Source: Fibrobacter sp. UWB15
GTDB lineage: Bacteria > Fibrobacterota > Fibrobacteria > Fibrobacterales > Fibrobacteraceae
Reading direction: 5' to 3'
NCBI RefSeq assembly: GCF_900177705.1
Contig: NZ_FXBA01000004.1
Location: 62,001-126,000, forward strand
DNA length: 64,000 nt
Part shown: piece by piece, positions 7,813 to 16,041 of the stretch
Numbering within the stretch: position 1 is the first letter of the stretch
How the letters are laid out: every line of letters begins with the position of its first letter
Position numbers and translations under genes: made by a program
The notes under the pieces: generated by a model
Seen by the model: the letters and a program-made list of their open reading frames with translations, nothing else
What the model was told of the DNA's origin: nothing
Databases searched by the model: none

Positions 7813-9480
7813 ATGGATTACAAAACTGAAATCAAGGGCTACGACACCCTTGTCAAAACAGCCACGATGGTGACTGTCGCAGCGCTTCTGGCCGCATTCT
7901 CCATGGCCGAAGCCGCCGAAAACTACAAGTTTGACTTTGGCGAGGGCCCGGTTGCCGCGGGCTACACGCAGGTCAAGGCCAACACCAAGTACAGCGACTC
8001 GCAGGGCTACGGCTTCGAGAGCGGGACGGTTTCTTCGGTAGACCGCCTGTGGGACGACGACCTCACCACGGATTTCTTGACGGCGAAGGGCGACATGGTT
8101 TTCTCGGTGGCGCTCCCGCAAGGCAATTACGAGGTAACGTTCATTCTCGGTGACGGCGAGAATGAAAGCGAAACCACCGTATGGGCCGAAAACCGCAAGC
8201 TCATGCTCGACCGCGTCACCCTCGCCGGCGGCGTGTTCAGCAGGCAGACCGTTTCGCTCAGGCGCATGGAAACAAAAAGTATGGACGGCTCGGTGACCAT
8301 GAGCATCAAGGACCGCGAAAAGGATTACCGCACCTGGGACAAGAAGCTCACCTTCGTCATCAGCGGCAAGGCGCCCGCCGTCGCAGGAATCGAAATCAAG
8401 CGAAACGACAACGTGACCACGCTCTGGCTCTGCGGAAACTCCACCGTGGTTGACCAGATTATGGCACCGTGGGCGGGCTGGGGCCAGATGGCCCCGGGAT
8501 TTTTCAAATCCAGCCTTGCCATCGCGAACTACGCCGAATCGGGCCTTACCGCCAGCGGGTTCTACAGCATGAAGCGCCTCGCAAAGATTCTCTCCGAGGT
8601 CAAGAAGGGCGACTTCGTGACCGTGCAGTTCGCGCATAACGACCAAAAGAACCAAAACGACGTAAACAACTACGAAGCGACCCTCACCAAGTACGCAAAC
8701 GAAATCAAGGCGAAGGGGGCCACTCCGCTATTCGTGACATCCACCGCAAGGCAGAACGAGACCGACCCGAAAACAGCCGTGGGCGGGCTCCCCGAACGCA
8801 TGCGCGCCCTCGGCAAAAAGCTCGGCGTCACCGTGCTCGACCTGAACCAGCACAGCATCACGCTCGGCAAGGCCCTCGGAGGCAACAAGGAAAAAATGTA
8901 CATGTACACCGCGAGCGACAAGACGCACTTCTGCGAATACGGCGCCTACGAACTTGCCCGCGCAAACATCGAAGAAATCAAGGCGAAAGTGCCCGAACTC
9001 GCCAAGCACCTGCGCGACGATCATGAAGCGTTCGATTCCAGCAAGCCCGACCCGCTCGACGTCCTCACACGGGCAAAGACGCCCATCACCGATGGTGGCT
9101 TGATTCAGGTGGAGCCGGAATCCAGCAGTTCCGAAGAGCCGGAATCCTCGTCAAGTGCAGAAATCGCCGGTCCGGAATCGTCCAGCGCAACAGAAGGCGC
9201 TTCCTCCGGCACAGAAGATACCGAGGGCATCACCGCCGCCGAATCCATGATGCAAAGCAATGCAATCAGCGGGCGAATCAACGGTAGCAATCTCCGTCTC
9301 GAAGGCATCGACGGCGGCGCGCACGACATCAGCGTCTTCGACATGCAAGGCCACCGCATCGCGGAATTCCGCGCCATGCAGGGGAACGAACTCCACATCA
9401 CCCTGCGGCAAGGCGCCTACCTCGTCAAGGTCGCGCAAGGCAACAGGACCCTCGGGATTTTCAAGGCCACAAGGCGCTAA
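7813..9480 (+). CDS. Third rhamnogalacturonan acetylesterase (YesT/RhgT-like SGNH)
   Basis: 555 residues with a signal sequence extended at the N-terminus (hydrophobic core at ~17-35, cleavage near AEAAE). Unlike the two preceding esterases, it has an N-terminal beta-sandwich (~36-190, starting YKFDFGEGPVAAGY) placed before the SGNH core, as in Bacillus YesT-type CE12 enzymes. The catalytic blocks are GNST (Ser210; the usual Asp of GDS is Asn), AHND (Asn276) and DKTHF (Asp369, His372). A Ser/Glu linker (~430-480) and a sorting-type C-terminus (ISVFDMQGHRI ... QGAYLVKVAQGNRTLG) follow. It has its own upstream region containing TAGTACATTTTGTAGTACA and is closed by a strong terminator at 9505, so it may be a separate transcription unit. 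It likely deacetylates RG-I oligosaccharides. Confidence 0.88.
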   Translation: MDYKTEIKGYDTLVKTATMVTVAALLAAFSMAEAAENYKFDFGEGPVAAGYTQVKANTKYSDSQGYGFESGTVSSVDRLWDDDLTTDFLTAKGDMVFSVALPQGNYEVTFILGDGENESETTVWAENRKLMLDRVTLAGGVFSRQTVSLRRMETKSMDGSVTMSIKDREKDYRTWDKKLTFVISGKAPAVAGIEIKRNDNVTTLWLCGNSTVVDQIMAPWAGWGQMAPGFFKSSLAIANYAESGLTASGFYSMKRLAKILSEVKKGDFVTVQFAHNDQKNQNDVNNYEATLTKYANEIKAKGATPLFVTSTARQNETDPKTAVGGLPERMRALGKKLGVTVLDLNQHSITLGKALGGNKEKMYMYTASDKTHFCEYGAYELARANIEEIKAKVPELAKHLRDDHEAFDSSKPDPLDVLTRAKTPITDGGLIQVEPESSSSEEPESSSSAEIAGPESSSATEGASSGTEDTEGITAAESMMQSNAISGRINGSNLRLEGIDGGAHDISVFDMQGHRIAEFRAMQGNELHITLRQGAYLVKVAQGNRTLGIFKATRR

Positions 9481-9504
9481 CTCTCTCGCAACAACACACC
9501 TCCA

Positions 9505-9539
9505 AAAAAATCCCCGGTCATCTCGGCTGGGGATTTTTT
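9505..9539. terminator. Bidirectional rho-independent terminator
   Basis: AAAAAATCCCC (9505-9515) pairs with GGGGATTTTTT (9529-9539) around a 13-base loop. It has T-runs on both strands, ending the third esterase gene and the convergent pectate lyase remnant. Confidence 0.88.
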
Positions 9540-9567
9540 CTTAAAGTTCAATTCAGTTGCGACGTAA

Positions 9568-10247
9568 TCAGTCTTTTCGGACCAGTTTATTTACAATCCG
9601 GCCATTCACCTTCTGGCGGACCATGTAGCGGCCTTGCGGAAGTCCCTGCGTAGTCACGCCCACATATCGGCCGTTCATGTCAAAGACGCCTACCGTAACA
9701 ACTTCTGCACGAAGATAATACTTGTCAGCGAGGCGCGTAGTAGTCGAATCCGCTTCAGCCGATTTTTCCACCAGGGTTCCTTCTTTCCCAAGTGTCCCCA
9801 CCTGGTGCCATATCAGGGAATCAATATCGTCGTACGGGAGCACGCCGCTCTGCGACGTCACATAGCGCCAAGCGCTAGCCGCACTGAGCATCGGGCCGCT
9901 CGTCGTAAGTTCGCTCCAAGGTTTCGAAAGTTCCTCGCCCACGCCCTGATAATAATAAATACTAGAAGGCCCGCCGTTCAGTTTTCCGTCGCGGTCCGTA
10001 TCGATCATGTTCCCGCTGGCGTAGATACTCTGGTTCTTGTCTACCTGGAACCACGGGTTACTCCCCTTCGGGCCATAGACAAAGTAATTATTCACGAACA
10101 CGTCGTTAATCTTGTCCAGCGGATTTCATTTGCACCAAAACCGAGCGCCTCCGGGAAAGCCAGCGGCTCGGCGCCTGCCCCAATTACACCAAACACTGTT
10201 AGGCAGAGCGCCGATACCGTCCCCTTCTTTTTTAAACCAAATCCCAT
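9568..10247 (-). pseudogene. Pectate lyase (PL1-like), internal deletion and frameshift
   Basis: From the ATG at 10247 (preceded by AGGATG) a frame encodes a signal peptide and AEPLAFPEALGFGAN, the start of a PL1 pectate lyase, then hits a stop at 10092 after 51 codons. A different frame, open from ~10127 to 9568, continues directly with NPLDKINDVFVNNYFVYGP and the family's C-terminal part (PWFQVDKNQSIYASGNM, LPYDDIDSLIWHQVGTLGKEG), and then a sorting-type domain (VGVFDMNGRYV ... QGRYMVRQKVNGR). The catalytic parallel beta-helix, some 250-300 residues in family members, is missing between the two. This is best read as a deletion with breakpoint near 10118-10130 that also shifted the frame. 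No insertion sequence is present at the joint. The remaining 177-codon piece could only start at a GTG and lacks catalytic residues. Confidence 0.85.
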
Positions 10248-10314
10248 AAAACATCCTTTTTTGCCTAATATATATCAAAAACGGCAAAAATTCCATAAAT
10301 AACGGAATAAAAGG

Positions 10315-10360
10315 TTGTCCACGGACTACAGCATGAAAGATGTGGACATATTTGTCCACA
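10315..10360. promoter_or_regulatory. TGTGGACA palindrome in divergent promoter region
   Basis: TGTGGACA (10341-10348), TATT, TGTCCACA (10353-10360) is a perfect 8-bp inverted repeat. A third copy of the half-site, TTGTCCACG, lies at 10315-10323. It sits between the pectate lyase remnant and the CE15 gene, 119 bases before the latter, and is a plausible operator for a dimeric regulator. The half-site also resembles a DnaA box. Confidence 0.5.
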
Positions 10361-10478
10361 GCATAAACAATTTGAACACCATATCTATGCAATTCAAGCA
10401 TATATTTAAAGTACCCATTATAATTAAGGTTGTTTAACACAATGGGTTTGGGTTTCTGTTTGGCGAAAGGAGTGAAAC

Positions 10479-12011
10479 ATGAAAAAGGGCCTCCACACGG
10501 CGCTTCTTTTTGGTTTATGTTCCATGGTATTTGCAGAAATACCGCTCAATTTCGACCTCGAAAACCGCGGCAAGGATCTTGGCGCCAAGGCGGGCGAACT
10601 CAAAAGCAATAAGAAACTCCCGAACCCATTCGAATTCCACGACGGCTCCAAGGTCACCAAGTATGGCGACTGGAGCAAGCGTCGTAACGAAATCAAGGCC
10701 GATATCGAAAAGTACGAAATCGGCGACAAGCCGATTCCTTCCGACGTAAGCGCCACTTACAGCGGCGGCACCCTCACGGTCACCGTCAAGGAAGGCGGCA
10801 AGACAATGACGATTACGTCGAAGTTCAGCATTCCGTCTGGCAACGGCCCGCACCCGATTATCATCGGCATGAATAGCGGTACGGGGTCGCTTTCCTCTAG
10901 CCTGTTCAGCGGCTTTGTGCAGGTGCCCTTCAATCACGACCAGGTCGCGAAATACTCCATGAACGGCCAGAAGGACACGAACGTGGGCTTCTACAAGTTC
11001 TACGGCAACAAGAACCAGAACGGTGACTATTCCGCATGGTCTTGGGGTGTAAGCCGCCTGATTGACGGTCTTGCGCAAATTGCCGACCAGTACCACCTGG
11101 ACATGAGCAAGATTGCTGTCACAGGTTGTTCCTATGCGGGCAAGATGGCACTCTTCGCAGGCGCCTTCGACGAACGCGTGACGCTCACCATCGCCCAGGA
11201 ATCGGGTGGCGGCGGCATCAACTCCTGGCGCACTTCCGCAGACTTCGCGAGCCGCGGCACGAACATCGAAAAAATTGACAACACAAACTACAGCTGGTTC
11301 ATGCAGAGCCTCAAGAGCCAGGACCCGTACAAGCTCCCGCACGACCATCACGAACTCATCGCCATGATCGCCCCGCGCGCAGTGATTGCACTCGGCAACC
11401 CACCCTACGAATGGCTTGGCGACGAATCGGGCTACAAGTCCATCATGGCAGCGACCGAGGTGTGGAAGGCCATGGGCATCGAAGACCGTATCGGTTTCGA
11501 CTTTACCGGCGGCCATGAGCATTGCCAGGCAGCGCCGAACCAGAACAATTCCGTGACAGCGTTCGTGGACAAGTTCATGCGCGGCAAGAACGCCAATACC
11601 GATATCCACGTCAAGCCCACGAACGGCAAGGGTTTCAAGATTGATAACTATGCCGACTGGATTGACTGGGAAACGCCTTCGCTCCCGTACGAAGAATCCA
11701 AGCCGGACACTTCCAAGCAGGACACGACCGTGCAGGATACTTCCAAACAGGACACTTCGAAGACCTCCCTGAAGATGGCACACCTCGCTCCGTCAATGAA
11801 CATGTTCGTATCAAACGGCTTCTTGCATGTACAAGGCGCACCCGAGGGCACCAAAGTCCGCTTATTCGACTTGCAGGGTAACCTCGTCCGTGAATTTGGC
11901 GAAAAAGGCGGAAATCTTGCAGGCATTCGCGTCGGTAAGTTGACCGCTGTATTTGTCAGCAGTTGTGGCCAAAAGCTCGGCCATAAATCGTTCAGCTACA
12001 CTGGACTCTAG
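10479..12011 (+). CDS. Glucuronoyl esterase, CE15 family, secreted
   Basis: 510 residues with a signal peptide (~1-19, FA^E). The alpha/beta hydrolase carries the CE15 motif around the nucleophile, VTGCSYAGK (Ser218), the acid in QESGGGG (Glu241) and the histidine in GGHEHCQ (His348 most likely). CE15 enzymes hydrolyse the ester between 4-O-methylglucuronic acid of glucuronoxylan and lignin alcohols, helping to detach lignin from hemicellulose. A short repeat linker (TSKQDTTVQDTSKQDTSK, ~415-435) precedes a sorting-type C-terminal domain (VRLFDLQGNLVREFGE), here with an atypical ending that contains a Cys. AAAGGAG lies 7 bases before the ATG. It is the first gene after the pectin cluster and is closed by a strong terminator. 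Confidence 0.9.
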   Translation: MKKGLHTALLFGLCSMVFAEIPLNFDLENRGKDLGAKAGELKSNKKLPNPFEFHDGSKVTKYGDWSKRRNEIKADIEKYEIGDKPIPSDVSATYSGGTLTVTVKEGGKTMTITSKFSIPSGNGPHPIIIGMNSGTGSLSSSLFSGFVQVPFNHDQVAKYSMNGQKDTNVGFYKFYGNKNQNGDYSAWSWGVSRLIDGLAQIADQYHLDMSKIAVTGCSYAGKMALFAGAFDERVTLTIAQESGGGGINSWRTSADFASRGTNIEKIDNTNYSWFMQSLKSQDPYKLPHDHHELIAMIAPRAVIALGNPPYEWLGDESGYKSIMAATEVWKAMGIEDRIGFDFTGGHEHCQAAPNQNNSVTAFVDKFMRGKNANTDIHVKPTNGKGFKIDNYADWIDWETPSLPYEESKPDTSKQDTTVQDTSKQDTSKTSLKMAHLAPSMNMFVSNGFLHVQGAPEGTKVRLFDLQGNLVREFGEKGGNLAGIRVGKLTAVFVSSCGQKLGHKSFSYTGL

Positions 12012-12058
12012 TAGCCAACCAGAGCTTATTCCAAATTATTATTCCTTATTGATTCGAA

Positions 12059-12088
12059 AAAACTCCCCGACGAACGCCGGGGAGTTTT
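12059..12088. terminator. Bidirectional rho-independent terminator
   Basis: AAAACTCCCCG (12059-12069) pairs perfectly with CGGGGAGTTTT (12078-12088) around an 8-base loop. It serves the CE15 gene and the convergent GH5 gene. Confidence 0.9.
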
Positions 12089-12105
12089 CGTTGCAACAAA
12101 GAGCC

Positions 12106-13587
12106 TTAGCGCAGACTCACTTTCAACTGACGATTACCGCTTTTGGCGATATAGACGCCTTGGCGCAAGCCCTGCAACGAAAGCTCGGAAGTTCCTCTGC
12201 GGAGCATGTTGCCATTCATATCGAACAGCTTGATGGCTCCACTAGCATAAAGCATCGCTCCTTCGCGGCGGAGATTAACGCGACCAAAAGAACTCGTAAC
12301 GCCGCCATTCCGCACGGCAATCGTTCCGGTACCGCCTTCCACGAAGTTTTCAACATGAGTAATTCCCGTATTCACATAGTCGCCAAGACCATACGCTTTC
12401 CGCATAATGTCTAGCACATCTTTGTCAAAAATGGAGCCATCGGGCTCACTCTGCCTGCGGATAATGGTCATGTTGTTTTCACCTTCGTGACCCGTATCCC
12501 AAGCAATCGGCACCACCTGATTCGCCTTGCAGGAACTCATGAACGCCTGGTAATATTCAAGGCGACCTTTGCGGTGCTTGTCGTAGTTGCTGCCCGTAAG
12601 CACGCCTACGCGGTCATTTGCGCCAAATTCACCGATAATCACCGGCACACCCTTGTCCACGTAATTTTTCTTCATCTTGCCAAGCGATGCATCCATCTGG
12701 CTCTTGGTGCAAGGATCTCCCATGCCGCCACCCCAAGCGTTGTAACCGCAATTATGGACGATATCGTCACCCGTAGCAAGATTGTCGCCCGTACCCCAAT
12801 AATACTGCGGTTCCACAATGGCGCCCCAGTTGGCAGGTTCATTCATCAGCGTATAGGTGTACGGATCGTAGTAGTGAACCTCAAACATCAAACGGTTCCC
12901 GATCACGTCTTTCGGGAGCTTATCCACCGTATAGACTTCAACCGAGCGGTCAATACTTGTAGAAGGCCCTTGAATCACAAGCGTACGGCTTGCGTTGTTA
13001 CCACCCGTGGCACGCACGGCGTCCACGAAAGTCTGGTGGTATGTTGCCAAGATTTCGGTTTCATGCTTGTAATTATCGTCAGTCGTAGCAGGCTCGTTTG
13101 CGCTCGCGAAAAGCAGGCGTTCGTTGTAGTTCTTGAAGCGTGTGGCAATCTGGGTCCAGTACGCCTTCTGCTTGGCGTTCACTTCGTCCTTCTTGTCGTC
13201 ACTCAAGTTCCCTTCGAGCCAGCCGCCATCCCAATGAATGTTGAGAACCGTCACTAACCCTGCGCGCATGCACATGTCCACCACCGTCTGCACGGAATCC
13301 ATCCAACTTTCGTTAATGACTCCGTCTTTGGCGTGGCTATCCCAGGCGCAAGGAATGCGAATCGTGCTGAATCCGGCCGCCTTTACCGAATCGATGTAGG
13401 CCTCTGTCGGGAACTTGTTGCCCCACCCGGTCGGATTGCCCGGCACTTCCATCGTGTTACCGATGTTGATGCCGAAGCCCATTTTATTGAAGATTTCGGT
13501 CGCAGTCGGAAGCGTAGCGCCCCACGACATCGAAACCAAAGACACGGAAACGGCCATTGCCGCAGTCCTGAGGATGCGTCTTTTCAT
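12106..13587 (-). CDS. GH5 endoglucanase (cellulase), secreted
   Basis: 493 residues with a signal peptide (~1-23, SWGA). The GH5 (beta/alpha)8 barrel starts with FNKMGFGINIGNTME, has the conserved FSTIRIPCAWDSH, the acid/base in FASANEP (Glu165), HYYDPYTY (~238-245) and the nucleophile in VIIGEFG (Glu320). This set fits retaining endo-beta-1,4-glucanases acting on cellulose or mixed-linkage glucan. There is no separate cellulose-binding module. A short linker leads to a sorting-type C-terminus (IKLFDMNGNMLRR ... GVYIAKSGNRQLKVSLR). AAAGGG precedes the ATG, and a 6-bp hairpin lies just upstream in the leader. Substrate preference (cellulose, glucan or xyloglucan) cannot be settled by eye. Confidence 0.92.
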   Translation of the reverse strand: MKRRILRTAAMAVSVSLVSMSWGATLPTATEIFNKMGFGINIGNTMEVPGNPTGWGNKFPTEAYIDSVKAAGFSTIRIPCAWDSHAKDGVINESWMDSVQTVVDMCMRAGLVTVLNIHWDGGWLEGNLSDDKKDEVNAKQKAYWTQIATRFKNYNERLLFASANEPATTDDNYKHETEILATYHQTFVDAVRATGGNNASRTLVIQGPSTSIDRSVEVYTVDKLPKDVIGNRLMFEVHYYDPYTYTLMNEPANWGAIVEPQYYWGTGDNLATGDDIVHNCGYNAWGGGMGDPCTKSQMDASLGKMKKNYVDKGVPVIIGEFGANDRVGVLTGSNYDKHRKGRLEYYQAFMSSCKANQVVPIAWDTGHEGENNMTIIRRQSEPDGSIFDKDVLDIMRKAYGLGDYVNTGITHVENFVEGGTGTIAVRNGGVTSSFGRVNLRREGAMLYASGAIKLFDMNGNMLRRGTSELSLQGLRQGVYIAKSGNRQLKVSLR

Positions 13588-13601
13588 AACAACCCTTTAG
13601 C

Positions 13602-13619
13602 GCCTCTAACTCCAGAGGC
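13602..13619 (-). promoter_or_regulatory. Leader hairpin of GH5 gene
   Basis: GCCTCT-N6-AGAGGC lies 14 bases upstream of the ATG of the endoglucanase gene. It ends immediately before the AAAGGG ribosome-binding site and has a loop reading GGAGTT on the mRNA. It may affect mRNA stability or ribosome access. Confidence 0.4.
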
Positions 13620-13695
13620 ACTTATTTAAACAACCTTGCCCTAAATATAATATCAAAAGGGGACGCTCACGGCATCCCCAAAATATTCTTTTTTG

Positions 13696-13728
13696 ACAAA
13701 AAATCCACATCGGCAAGCGCGTTGCCGA
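13696..13728 (-). terminator. Terminator of M6 metalloprotease gene
   Basis: Read on the minus strand, TCGGCAA (13728-13722) and TTGCCGA (13716-13710) form a 7-bp stem with loop CGCGC, followed by TGTGGATTTTTT. It starts 7 bases after the protease stop. Confidence 0.75.
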
Positions 13729-13735
13729 ATGGGGT

Positions 13736-15805
13736 TTAAGGGCAAGACAACTTGCGTTGCGAAGTAAAGTTCCCCGCCGTCAGGCGCACCACGAATGCGC
13801 CGTGGCTCATGCCCGCAAGATCAAGCGCCAGCGCACTGCCGGAGAACTTCTCCGAATAGAGCAGGTGGCCTTGCATATCGAACAGGCGCACATCCTTAAG
13901 GCCTGGCACATCGGCAAGCACATGGAGCATTCGGCCTTCCAGCGAGTACCGCACCTGCGGCACTGCAGCGCCGACATCGACGACACTCATAAACGCCGAC
14001 GAGCTGGATCTCATTTCGCTAGACGAAGACACAATCTTCATGCTGGAGCTAGAAGCGACACTGCTTGACGATTTCTGCTCACTGCTAGAGCTGCGTACGC
14101 TGCTAGAACTTTTGGCCAAACTACTGGAACTTGCCACACTGCTAGAGCTTGCAACAGACGAGCTTGATTCTTCGGGGCAAGCCGAAAGCGACATTCCCTG
14201 CGAAGTCGTAAAGCACGCTCTTTCGTCGCCATCAAGCACAATATTGTAAACACCAGGCACAGAGGCCCTGCCACTCTTGTTCACAAAGCTAAAGTCCGCA
14301 TAATAACCCTTGGCCGCCTGCACCGCCTTGATCGCCACGCGTTGGTGATTAATATCGCCATTTGCATTATTATTTGTCACACAAATCGTTTTATCGTAAT
14401 CGATATACCACACATATACACCATTACCACGTTGATTCCAACTGATCACATTCTTTATATACGAATCATAAGATTCTGCCGGGCGATACTCAACAATGTA
14501 GTATTCATCATTTTGATTCGGATTCGAGACTGAATACGCCTGCATATTACTCAATTTTTTGAGGGAATAAACCTTGTCCGCTTCCAGTTCGGTCAACTTC
14601 ATCCAGCCCATAATTTCTTTTTCGTAAGCGGAATACCCCATAGGAGCATTACCTTCGTTAAAAGAAGAACCATTGTACATGCCTAGCGACATAATGTCAT
14701 AAACACCCGGACCATCGACCTGATTGTCATTCGCATCTCTGCCGTAATGGTCATTCAAGCCCATCACATGACTAAATTCGTGGGCAAAAATTCCCAATTT
14801 ATTGATTTTACCATTTCGAGACCCATCGGCATATTGAGCTATAAACAAGTACTTGTCAAAGGTGTAGCCGCCCGCCTTGTACGCCGATGGGAACCAGCCC
14901 GTCGAAGACCCGTTGCTCTGCATCCAGAACTGGTGTCCCCAAAAAATTTCACTCTGCTTGAGCGCGTCTTCCTCCATACCGGGGAACAGGAATATAAATC
15001 CATCGACATTAGAATTTCTCATGCAGTACTTTTTCGCATTCGCCAAGAAATCAGCGCGCTTTGCAAGAACATCCAATCCATCTGCAATAAACTTACCCTC
15101 GCGGAAATTGTCACCGCTACCATAACTTTCAAGTGTCGAATTGAGTTCTATCGGGTACACGTCAAAATGCGGATCAAAAAGGCTATCTGACACATACAAG
15201 AAGTAATCGCGCAAGCTACCCACATTCCTGTTCTTATTGTATCCGGGTTTGTTCAAGAAATCATAGAATTCCGCAGAATCCCCATGAGCCTTGCCATTTG
15301 TTCCGACCAAAAGTACCGGGAACCAGCGTTCCCCTACAGTCCATCTTTCAGAAGTGGGGCGACGAAGCATCATAGCAGACACACCATCCTGATTATACGA
15401 CATCAGGGGTACATGGCTAAAATTTTCGTTTTCGATTAGTCCTTCTTCCTCGGGAAATCGGTCACCATTCAGTTCTTGGTGTTTTTGATGAACCGCCTCC
15501 TGATTTAAACCGTTCAAAAAGGATTTTTCTTCAGCGGTGCGATCCACCGCATTTTTAGCTATAAAATCGCTTGCAGAACCATCTTGGTCCACATACACAT
15601 AGCTACCATCTCCGTTGCCCATCACTAAAATTCCGTCGGACGTTTCAGTATAGTGGTAATGTTCATCACCGAAATGACGAATCGAAACGGAGCTACCGTC
15701 TTTGTTGGAAACAGTCTGGAAACCCGGAGCAGCCGGACGCGCACTCACTTGCGAAACCAGAGTGCATACCGCCGCCATCATGTATACAAATAACACCTTT
15801 TTCAT
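13736..15805 (-). CDS. M6-family secreted metalloprotease
   Basis: 689 residues with a signal peptide (~1-22). A propeptide-like region (SVSIRHFGDEHYHYTETSDG, typical of M6 proteins) precedes the catalytic domain, whose zinc motif HEFSHVMGLNDHYG (~341-354) matches the HExxHxxGxxD metzincin-like signature of immune inhibitor A-type M6 peptidases. After the catalytic region comes a Ser-rich linker with eight or more SSSS blocks (~555-615), then a sorting-type C-terminal domain (VRLFDMQGHLLYSEKF ... HGAFVVRLTAG). It should be secreted or surface-attached and degrade protein, for example plant wall or competitor proteins. It is divergent from the second TIGR02147 gene. Confidence 0.88.
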   Translation of the reverse strand: MKKVLFVYMMAAVCTLVSQVSARPAAPGFQTVSNKDGSSVSIRHFGDEHYHYTETSDGILVMGNGDGSYVYVDQDGSASDFIAKNAVDRTAEEKSFLNGLNQEAVHQKHQELNGDRFPEEEGLIENENFSHVPLMSYNQDGVSAMMLRRPTSERWTVGERWFPVLLVGTNGKAHGDSAEFYDFLNKPGYNKNRNVGSLRDYFLYVSDSLFDPHFDVYPIELNSTLESYGSGDNFREGKFIADGLDVLAKRADFLANAKKYCMRNSNVDGFIFLFPGMEEDALKQSEIFWGHQFWMQSNGSSTGWFPSAYKAGGYTFDKYLFIAQYADGSRNGKINKLGIFAHEFSHVMGLNDHYGRDANDNQVDGPGVYDIMSLGMYNGSSFNEGNAPMGYSAYEKEIMGWMKLTELEADKVYSLKKLSNMQAYSVSNPNQNDEYYIVEYRPAESYDSYIKNVISWNQRGNGVYVWYIDYDKTICVTNNNANGDINHQRVAIKAVQAAKGYYADFSFVNKSGRASVPGVYNIVLDGDERACFTTSQGMSLSACPEESSSSVASSSSVASSSSLAKSSSSVRSSSSEQKSSSSVASSSSMKIVSSSSEMRSSSSAFMSVVDVGAAVPQVRYSLEGRMLHVLADVPGLKDVRLFDMQGHLLYSEKFSGSALALDLAGMSHGAFVVRLTAGNFTSQRKLSCP

Positions 15806-16041
15806 TTCCCAAAATCCTCATCTATAAAATAACCCCTTTTTTCCGAAATATTCCAACTTGTTGTAGTAAAAATGTGTTAGCATCGTGTAATAAAAGCTTA
15901 AAAAAAGCTCATTTTGACGAATTCGGTGTAAAAATTCCCATTTCTTAGCCGTTTCCCGCCATTTTGTGACCTGCGTAACATGTTCTCAAAAATTTCAAAA
16001 AAAAATATACAATATTCGCGTAAAAAATCTATATTAAAACC
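15806..16041. promoter_or_regulatory. Divergent region, M6 protease / TIGR02147
   Basis: This AT-rich intergenic region contains a CRP-like imperfect site TGTGA-N6-TAACA at 15965-15980 (9 of 10 consensus positions) and a TATATT box at 16030-16035 that ends 6 bases before the GTG start of the regulator. A half-palindrome TATTCCAACTTG is at 15849-15860. Confidence 0.4.

Noticed and set aside
10315-10360. Possible replication origin because of TTGTCCACA boxes
   Set aside because: Only three half-sites, no dnaA, dnaN or AT-rich unwinding cluster nearby, and the symmetric arrangement fits an operator better.
10126-10440. 104-codon minus-strand frame upstream of the pectate lyase remnant
   Set aside because: Its frame is not that of the signal peptide; the true remnant starts at 10247 in another frame with a ribosome site.
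14030-14175. Repeats in the Ser-rich linker of the M6 protease as a CRISPR or satellite
   Set aside because: The units code SSSS blocks with irregular spacing and changing codons; there are no spacers and it is a protein linker.
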